A stretch of 64,000 nt of DNA from Pelobates cultripes (taxonomy: Eukaryota; Chordata; Amphibia; Anura; Pelobatidae). Under the pieces are notes generated by a model. That model worked only from the letters and a program-made list of their open reading frames with translations. It did not search any database and was not told where the DNA came from. Below, piece after piece: positions 57,334 through 64,000 of the stretch (position 1 is the stretch's first letter; the number at the start of each line of letters is the position of its first letter). The stretch is taken from contig OW240914.1 in NCBI GenBank assembly GCA_933207985.1, positions 207,977,915 to 208,041,914 on the forward strand, read 5' to 3'. The translations under genes were made by a program, and so were the position numbers.

Positions 57334-58920
57334 GTAAGACACCTGATTTTCATTTATAGTTGCATTTTATGATGGTGAATGTAGAATAAACATATTATTT
57401 GTGTAAAAGTTTCTCTATTGGATAAGTATATGTGTAGATAATAAAATGAAACATGAGGGACTTGCAAATCACAGGCTAGGTTAGTTCATAGTGTAAAAAG
57501 TGAAATACTTCGAAGTTAGATAATAAATGCTAATAAACTGTTAATGCAAACGTGTATAACATGATCTTGCTTGTAGCAGTTATGCTACTGCTGTTCCTTT
57601 AGAAGCCAAGGGGTAATTCTTTATGCCACATGCCGTCTACTTATTTGTGCTGTATGGAACAAATGGGTGGACATAATTGAAAGCTTTATATATATATCTT
57701 ATCCAGCTTTACACACTTGTTTTTTTTTTTATTAAAGATGTGCCTCCAAAATTTGACAATGGGAACTTGCAGTTGCAGTTCTTCCAGAGGCCATGGGTAA
57801 ATAATCTCTGGTTAGGAGTTGTCCCATTGTGTCTGTACTGATGAATTGGGGCAACCTTGGATTGGTAAAAAAGAGGGGTCTGTTTTCAGAAGCTTCAACT
57901 ACATTACTACCACTTTCATATAGACTAACATTCATTTCTAAGAGTGTCGCAGTTGATATTGGTGCTCTCTTATGTACTCCCTAACCCTTTGTAGAAGGCC
58001 TGGCAGAGAATCAATGGCATAACTGTCTACATCACTGTGATTGCAGGCACCCCTTTTAGCAAGTAACCCCTAATATTAATCTGCAGCTGTACAAGCACAC
58101 CCAAAAACTGTAAAGATTTTTACATTTATTTCAGATTTTACAATATCTGTTATCCTGTATGACACAGTAGATTTGACAAATGGAAATACATAAAAATAAT
58201 TCAGTATCATTTATATGGATTGGTTTAAAAGGATCCTCTTGCATTTTGACAAAAACAATAGAAGAGCACCAGCAGAATCCTAATTTCCTGACTGTATTTG
58301 GGCACAATGCTCATATACAATAAATACAGTTGACAAGTTAAAACCAGGAATCAGTTTTTCAATAGACATTGCTGTTGCAGCCACCACATCCAGAGTTCTT
58401 GCTTCCTTTCTTCCAACCTAAAAGATGTTCAAGAACCCTGTTAACACTGATCCACACGGTTCACCTGAGGATGGGTCTGTAGAATTTACAGTCTCCCTGT
58501 ACTACGCTTCTAATATTTTAAAACTTAGAGATACATTTCTCAGGACCAGTAATGGTATGGAAGTGAAAAGAAGTGAATTTTTGCAACCCATTTATGCAAT
58601 GCAACCCAAATCAACTACTTAAAGGATTTCGTTTTCAAAATTTTAGTAAGTTGACAACAAAGGAAACAGCATCAGGGTTGAGCAAAAACAGCTAAAATAG
58701 AAAATATCTCTAATGTAATGTTGATCAAAATTTTGCAACTTTTTCTCACTTCACAGTAACACATTGTTTAATTGTAAACCTAAAAATTTGACAGATAATG
58801 GTTCACATCATTTAAAGTTTTATCCTTTGTAGTTTGACAGTTTCTTTTCATTTCAATATCCCTTGTATATCAGTCTCTATGGACATAATGCATTTGTACT
58901 AAACTTGCATTTATTTAAAG
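57334..58920. other. Intron between exons H and I
   Basis: No gene or mobile element recognised. Confidence 0.5.
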
Positions 58921-59053
58921 GAAGAACACATGTATTCACCTCCAGATCGTTTATTCAAGATAGTAATGGTTGGAAATTCCAGTGTTGGAAAGACATCCTT
59001 TCTCAGAAGATTTTGTGAAGGCAGTTTTTTTCCTGGGACATCAGCAACCGTTG
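58921..59053 (+). CDS. CRACR2A: CRACR2A exon I (start of Rab GTPase domain, P-loop)
   Basis: This is a 133-bp exon after acceptor TTTATTTAAAG and before donor GTAAGG. It encodes 44 codons plus one base: a short linker, then [20 protein letters not shown] and [22 protein letters not shown] is the G1/P-loop of Ras-like GTPases, and the first GTPase strand precedes it. Switch I/II, NKxD and the C-terminal prenylation site would be in exons past the window end; none is seen in 59054-64000. Confidence 0.95.
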
Positions 59054-59461
59054 GTAAGGCAGAATGAACAGCAAAAACTGTAAACAAATTAGCCACTAAA
59101 GAAATATAAAGTGTAATAAATACCTAGAATGTTTGTTATTTTTTTATACTGCACGTGACAGGACTCCTAAACTGTGCTTAGCCAGACCCCAAATGTTATC
59201 TGAATACAACTCCAGTATTTGTCAGCAACTACAGCTTAAAATATAATAAGTCTCTTCTTAACTTCTTAACCAAATTTTCATTCCTGCACATATTCCCGTA
59301 CAAATTATTGGGACCCACTTACACATGTACAACATGGCCAAGAGCACTTTTCCATGTATTTAATAAAAATAGATTGACCAAAAGTCACTTACAACTGTAT
59401 TGGTAATCTCCACATGGTAGTGAACTATAAACAGACTCAAAATAGTGTTGCTCGTCAATGT

Positions 59462-59760
59462 TTAAAGGAACACTCCAAGCACCATAACCACTGCTGCCCT
59501 CTATAGTGGCTATGGTGCCAGAAGTGCCCTGGAACACTCACAGAGTAATATGTCAAACCATTTAAGAGTGGGTGCTCTTAGCCAATGGCTGTATCAGGCC
59601 ATTCTGAGCTCAGGTTAGACATCTGGCTTCTCATGTGGTGCGTGCACTACAAGACTCAGGTAAGTTGTCAAATTGTTTTTAGATGGTTTGGCAAATTACC
59701 CTGGGAAGGCACAAGAGCACTCCTGGCACCATAACCACTATCAGGGCCTCCATCAGGGGG
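59462..59760. mobile_element. T2-like MITE, right end degraded
   Basis: TTAAAGGAACACTCCAAGCA at the left; GGCACCATAACCACTATCAG near 59727-59746 looks like the inverted right end without its last bases. 59054-59461 before it shows nothing. Confidence 0.65.
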
Positions 59761-60660
59761 TGACAACCATAACAGTTGTCATGGGCATGGCGGTCCTGGG
59801 TGGCATGGCCCCCACATTCTCTATGTGCACATAAATATAGCAATTATCGCTATATGTATGTGCACTTGCGGGCCCCGGCTACCTGTACACAGCAGAGGGG
59901 CCTGCAGCACACTCAGTCTTTAGTTCCCAACTGCTCTTCTACCTCTAACTCTCAGGAGTCCCTTGGCTGTAGGAGCGTTGCCACGAGTTACCATAAGGCA
60001 AGGCTCACGAGAGGTAGAAGAGGGATCGGTTGGGAAGTAAAGATGGCGCTGGCTGAGCCCCCTCTGCTTTGTAGAGCACCTGGCTCACTGCACTGAGCAA
60101 CTGGATAACCAGGAAATGTCATCTGCTTCCTCCCTGGCCACCAGTAAGAAGCAAGGAGGCGGGAATAAAGTAAAAATTTTTAAAATAAATGAATACAAAA
60201 ATGCTCTGTTTTCCCCACAGAATGCTATCCCTATTCGACACAACATTTACACACACTACACAAAAACACACACTGCATTCACTACACACACTGCATCTAA
60301 TACACATAAACACTACATTCACTACACAAACACACACTCTGCATTCACTATACACACACTACATCCAGAACCCTAGGGAGAACAAATTTGAGGTTCCACA
60401 GCAATTTGCCCATCGGATGGCCCAAGCATTTAGGGCCCCCAATGGGTATCGCTAAACGACTGCGACTGGGCCCCTGTAGCGTGGCATGCTGGGAAGAAGT
60501 GAAAGCACTTCCTCCCAAACAGAATGCACCTGATAGAGCCCCGGCTGGAGGGAGAAAGGGAACAGCGGTGACCGACCCGCACAGCAGCCTCAGCCAGTAG
60601 CACTAAAGGAAGTCACCTTCCTGCAGAAAAAGGGTAAGTGAACAGGAGGGTGATTCTATA
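59761..60660. other. Repeat-derived stretch, unassigned
   Basis: GC-richer sequence with fragments resembling hAT-like family ends (GGCCTCCATCAGGGGG; GGGCCCCCAATGGGTATC) and short CA repeats near 60240-60360. No coding feature supported. Confidence 0.35.
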
Positions 60661-60661
60661 T

Positions 60662-61104
60662 ATAAACATGTGTGTGTATGTCTCTATGTGTGTATATATC
60701 TGTGTCAGTTTGTGTATCTGTATGTCAATGTGTATCTGTGTGTGTATGCGCCTGTGTGTGTGTATCTGTCGGTGTGTTTGAGTATGTGCCAATGTGTGTA
60801 TAATTTTTCCAGTGTGCGTGTATCTGTGTGCCAAAGTGTGTGCATCTGTTAGTATGTGTATCTGTGTGCCAGTGTGTGTCAATGTGTATGTGCCAGTTTG
60901 TCTATCTGTGTGTCAAGGTGTGTCCATCTGTGTATTTGTATGTCAGTGTCTGTATCTGTGTGCCAGTATGGGTATCTGTGTGTATGTGTCAGTGTATCTG
61001 TCAGTGTGTGTATGTGCCAGTGTGTGTATCTGTGTGTCAAGGCATGTCCATCTGTGTAACTGTATGTCAGTGTCTGTATCTGTGTGCCAGTGTGTGTATC
61101 TGTG
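60662..61104. repeat. GT-rich minisatellite, left part
   Basis: Variants of TGTGTATCTGTGTGCCAG, about 18 bp. It continues at 63742-64000 after the inserted element, so it was one array. Confidence 0.92.
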
Positions 61105-61489
61105 TGCAGGGCCGGATTAACATTGTGGCTGATGGAGCTGCAGCTCCAGGCCCAGGCCCAGGCCCATGGAATTTTTTTTTTTTACACACTACTCTTAGGT
61201 TTGTCACCTGACTGGTATTTTACTGGCACAGCCGGTATTTGAGGCTTCCTGGCCGTGCCAAATACAAATACAAATGCAGATATTTTTCTCAGCATAAATG
61301 GAGATTACTCTGCAATACCAGCACCGGCCAGTAGGGGTCACTGTGTGTGGAGAGAGGCAGGGATAGAAGTTACAGCATCTCCCTGCCTCTCCCTACTACT
61401 CACTGATCTGTGGGGGAGCAGCAACACAACACAGAGAGTCTAGACAGCTGCTCAACAGCTCAGGTAAGTGAGGGATGGGGGAAAGGCAG

Positions 61490-62310
61490 CAGGGAGACAT
61501 GGGGACACTGAGACACTAGGGTACACATGGGGACACTGAGACACTAGGGAACACATGGAGACACTAGGGGACACTGGTAGACCTGGGGACACTGAGACAC
61601 TTGGGGACACTGGAAACCATGAGGACACTGAGACACTAGGGGACACTGTGAGACATGGGGACACTGTGAGACATAGGGACATTGGGAGACACTGAGACAT
61701 TGGGACACGGAGACACTATGTCCCATGTCTTCCAGTGTCCCCATTTCCCTCAGCCAGTGTCCCTAGTGTCTGTGTCCCAAGTCTCCCAGTGTCTGTGTCC
61801 CCATGTCTCTTAGTGTGCCTAGTGTCCCCATGTCTCCCAGTGTCCCTAATTGTCCCAGTGTCCCCATGTCTATGTCCACAACTGTCCCCATGTCTCCCAG
61901 TGTCCCCAAGTGTCTGTCTCCCAGCCAGTGTCCCCATGTCTCTCAATGTCCCCATGTCTCTCAATGTCCCCATGTCTCCCAGTGTCCCCTAGTCTCCCAG
62001 TGTCTGTGTTCCCATGTCTCTCAGTGTCCCTAGTGTCTTAGTGTTCCCAAATGTTTCAGTGTCCCCATGTCTCCCAGTGTCCCCATTTCTGTATCCACAA
62101 GTGTCCCTATGTGTCTCAGTGTCCCCATGTCTCACTGTGTCCCCTAGTATCCCAGCGACATGACACACTGAGACATGGGCACACTGGGAGAAATGGGGAC
62201 AGTGAGACACTGGGAGACTAGGGGACTGGGCAACATGGGGACACTGACACTGTGATACATAGGGACATAGACACTGCGTGACTTGCAAGACTGAGACACT
62301 GGGAGACAAG
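61490..62310. repeat. Orientation-switching minisatellite, second copy
   Basis: Purine-rich on + to about 61725, pyrimidine-rich to about 62155, purine-rich to about 62310; the same three-block order as at 6187-7030. Confidence 0.88.
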
Positions 62311-62513
62311 AAGACACTGGGAGCAATCCATCTATACAGCAGAATCAAACTGTGAGTAGTTTGTTGGTGACTTTACAGATTTTTTTCTTATGTCACTCCT
62401 TGTGATTTACATCATGTGATGTCACGCATAACTAATTAATTATACAAATGATTAAGGCTGGTATTTTTTTCCAAGAAAGGTGGCAACCCTAACTACTCTT
62501 CACATACTCTTGC

Positions 62514-63056
62514 TTAAAGGAGCACTATAGGGTCAGAAACATAATCATGTATTTCTGACCCTATTATGTTAAAACCACCATCTAGCCCCTTTGGCTCCCT
62601 CTTGCATCTCTAAATATAGTAAAATATTACTTGTATTCAAGTCTGCAGCTGCTGGCTCTGCCTCTGAACTGACTATCTGCTGGCATCATCAGAAGTGGTG
62701 GTCTGAGCAAATTACAATACTTCCTCATAGGATTGGCTGAGACTGTCAACTAGGCAGATCAGGGGCAGAGCGAGCACAAGTCAAACATAGCCCTGGCCAA
62801 TCAGCATATCCTTATAAAGATAAATTTAATCAATGCATCTCTATGAGGAAAGTTCAGTGTCTGCCTGCAGAGGGTGGAGACACTGAATGGCAGTGCTGCA
62901 CACTAGGCAGTACTGCCCAGGAAGCACCTCTGGTCATCAGAGTTATTTTCTCTGAAAAGACAGTGTTTACTGCAAAAGGCCTGGAGGGAATGATTCTACT
63001 TACCAGAACATATACCATAAGCTGTAGTTGTTCTGGTGACTATAGTGTCCCTTTAA
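62514..63056. mobile_element. T2-like MITE nested in hAT-like element
   Basis: Left TTAAAGGAGCACTATAGGG and right CTATAGTGTCCCTTTAA are inverted; TTAA at both ends (62514-62517, 63053-63056). Related to 25209-26602. Confidence 0.88.
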
Positions 63057-63741
63057 GTTTGAAAGCTTAAGAGGGATGTATGGGAACAAAACTTGTGTGG
63101 ACTGGCTGACAATAAAATCAGTTTAGGTAATGCAGACGTTGGTCTCTCTAACACTGTGGCATGTCCCCTTTCTTCTACACTCACTACAGACACCCTTTCT
63201 CTGCTAGTAAGAAGGTAAGGAGACAAGGAGACAAGTGGACATGTGAGTGCTAGGGGACAGTCCTTAGAAAGCATGGAGTGAGCGCATCATTAGATGCATT
63301 TATATCAAACTCCGTGTGCTCTGCTTAGTATGCCCTTAGTTGGACAGCCTGACACGCATTCATGCCAGGCTGTCCTTCAAATTCTTTGAACAGACATGCC
63401 CTCTTTCTGGGCATGTTCAACCCTTTTGGCAGGTCTGGTCACGTGATTCGCACCAGTGACCCACCCTTTTACCCTGCCCATTGACTTTCTGCTTCACTGG
63501 ACACTGCTGTTAAGGGGTATGGATTTACTTGAAAGATGACAGCTTAAATTAGAGAGAGTTTAGCATAGGGTATGAGTTTTCTTATAACTGCATTCTATGA
63601 ATTTCCCTCCAGGACCATCTCCATCAGATAAATGACGCTTGGGAGGTATGACTGTTTTAGTGTATTTGGTCGATAAGATTTCGTAATTAGGCCCATCATA
63701 ATTGTCAGCACCAGGCCTACTGGGCTCTTAATCTGGCCCTG

Positions 63742-64000
63742 CCTGTGTGTATGTGTCAGTGTATCTGTCAGTGAGTTTATGTGCCAGTGTGTGTATCTGT
63801 GTGTCAAGTTGTGTATATTTGTGTCTGTATGTATGTGTCATGTGTATCTGTGTTTGTATGTGCCAATGTGTGCATCTGTGTGTCAAGGCGTGTGTATCTG
63901 TGTCAGTGTGTGTGTCTGTATGTGTATGTGTTAATGTGTATATGACTGTGTATGTGTCAGTGTGTTTCTGTTTGTAAATGTGTAAGTATGTATGTGCCAG
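63742..64000. repeat. GT-rich minisatellite, right part
   Basis: Continuation of the array at 60662-61104; it runs to the window end. Confidence 0.92.

Larger units (their letters stand above)
9545..59053 (+). other. CRACR2A: CRACR2A orthologue, gene span covering nine internal exons
   Basis: CRACR2A (EFCAB4B) is a cytosolic EF-hand protein that regulates Orai/STIM calcium entry; its long isoform ends in a Rab-type GTPase domain and acts in vesicle traffic. The nine exons below have AG/GT borders and compatible phases across all eight introns. Translated in order they give [41 protein letters not shown] and EVYRVTESL, all close to the vertebrate CRACR2A coiled coil, and then GNSSVGKTS, the GTPase P-loop. 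Intron sizes are about 1.5, 23.2, 7.0, 4.1, 1.1, 5.7, 4.1 and 1.6 kb. EF-hand exons should lie before the window and Rab switch exons after it. RASEF and RAB44 are paralogues with the same layout, but the coiled-coil wording fits CRACR2A best. Presence of the Rab exon shows the long isoform is encoded here. Confidence 0.93.
61097..63749. mobile_element. hAT-like non-autonomous element (family 1), second copy
   Basis: The element is 61105-63741, from CAGGGCCGGATTAACA to TTAATCTGGCCCTG. The 8-bp flanks are TCTGTGTG (61097-61104) and CCTGTGTG (63742-63749), 7 of 8 identical. It carries the same switching minisatellite (61490-62310) as 5765-7411 and a nested TTAA MITE (62514-63056). No transposase. 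Confidence 0.88.

Noticed and set aside
57049..57372. Separate 107-codon gene starting at an ATG
   Set aside because: It is part of CRACR2A exon H running on into the intron.
1..64000. tRNA, rRNA or snRNA genes
   Set aside because: No cloverleaf, A/B box pair or snRNA-like sequence was noticed; a dedicated RNA search was not possible here.

Overview
The window is vertebrate nuclear DNA, most likely from a frog or another amphibian. The evidence is one split host gene with vertebrate splice sites, and a repeat mix typical of anurans: TTAA-flanked MITEs, DIRS, CR1, L2, L1, Tc1 and hAT-like elements. There is no prokaryotic gene organisation. A 100-base N run at 1722-1821 is an assembly gap.

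The only host gene recognised is an orthologue of CRACR2A (EFCAB4B), on the + strand. Nine internal coding exons lie between 9545 and 59053 (9545-9691, 11179-11269, 34433-34528, 41550-41737, 45857-45928, 47037-47082, 52830-52921, 56997-57333, 58921-59053). Together they encode the end of the EF-hand/STIM-Orai regulator region, the coiled coil, an acidic/proline-containing linker and the first part of the Rab GTPase domain with its P-loop. The gene runs off both ends: upstream EF-hand exons and downstream Rab exons are not in the window. All other sequence is intron or flank, and most of it is transposon-derived.

Region by region: 1-1721 is an L1-like fragment cut by the gap. 1822-8716 is a DIRS element on the - strand, broken up by a TTAA MITE, an inverted repeat, a CR1 LINE and a hAT-like element. 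8880-11178 holds MITEs around the first exon. 11287-23199 is a young, nearly intact retrovirus-like provirus on the - strand (LTR, PBS, gag, pol, env, LTR, 5-bp target duplication) that starts only 17 bp past a CRACR2A splice donor. 23774-31475 is two TTAA-flanked elements built of long hairpins and a ~390-bp tandem array, with a MITE between. 31599-31994 is a solo LTR. 35449-41160 is a nest of two Tc1-like transposons, a TA-type MITE and a hAT-like element. 41800-48123 holds an L2-type LINE tail, a 53-bp tandem array and several MITEs. 48420-51425 is an L1-like LINE. 51614-54895 holds further hAT-like and TTAA elements. 59460-64000 is a minisatellite interrupted by a large hAT-like element that itself carries a TTAA MITE.

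The most notable points are the young provirus, with gamma-type gag-pol and env but a lysine-tRNA primer site and a very large proline-rich Gag, and its position beside a splice site; a family of hAT-like non-autonomous elements with one set of ends and hairpins but different internal minisatellites; and the chained-hairpin TTAA elements. All annotations are from reading the sequence; none was confirmed by a database search.
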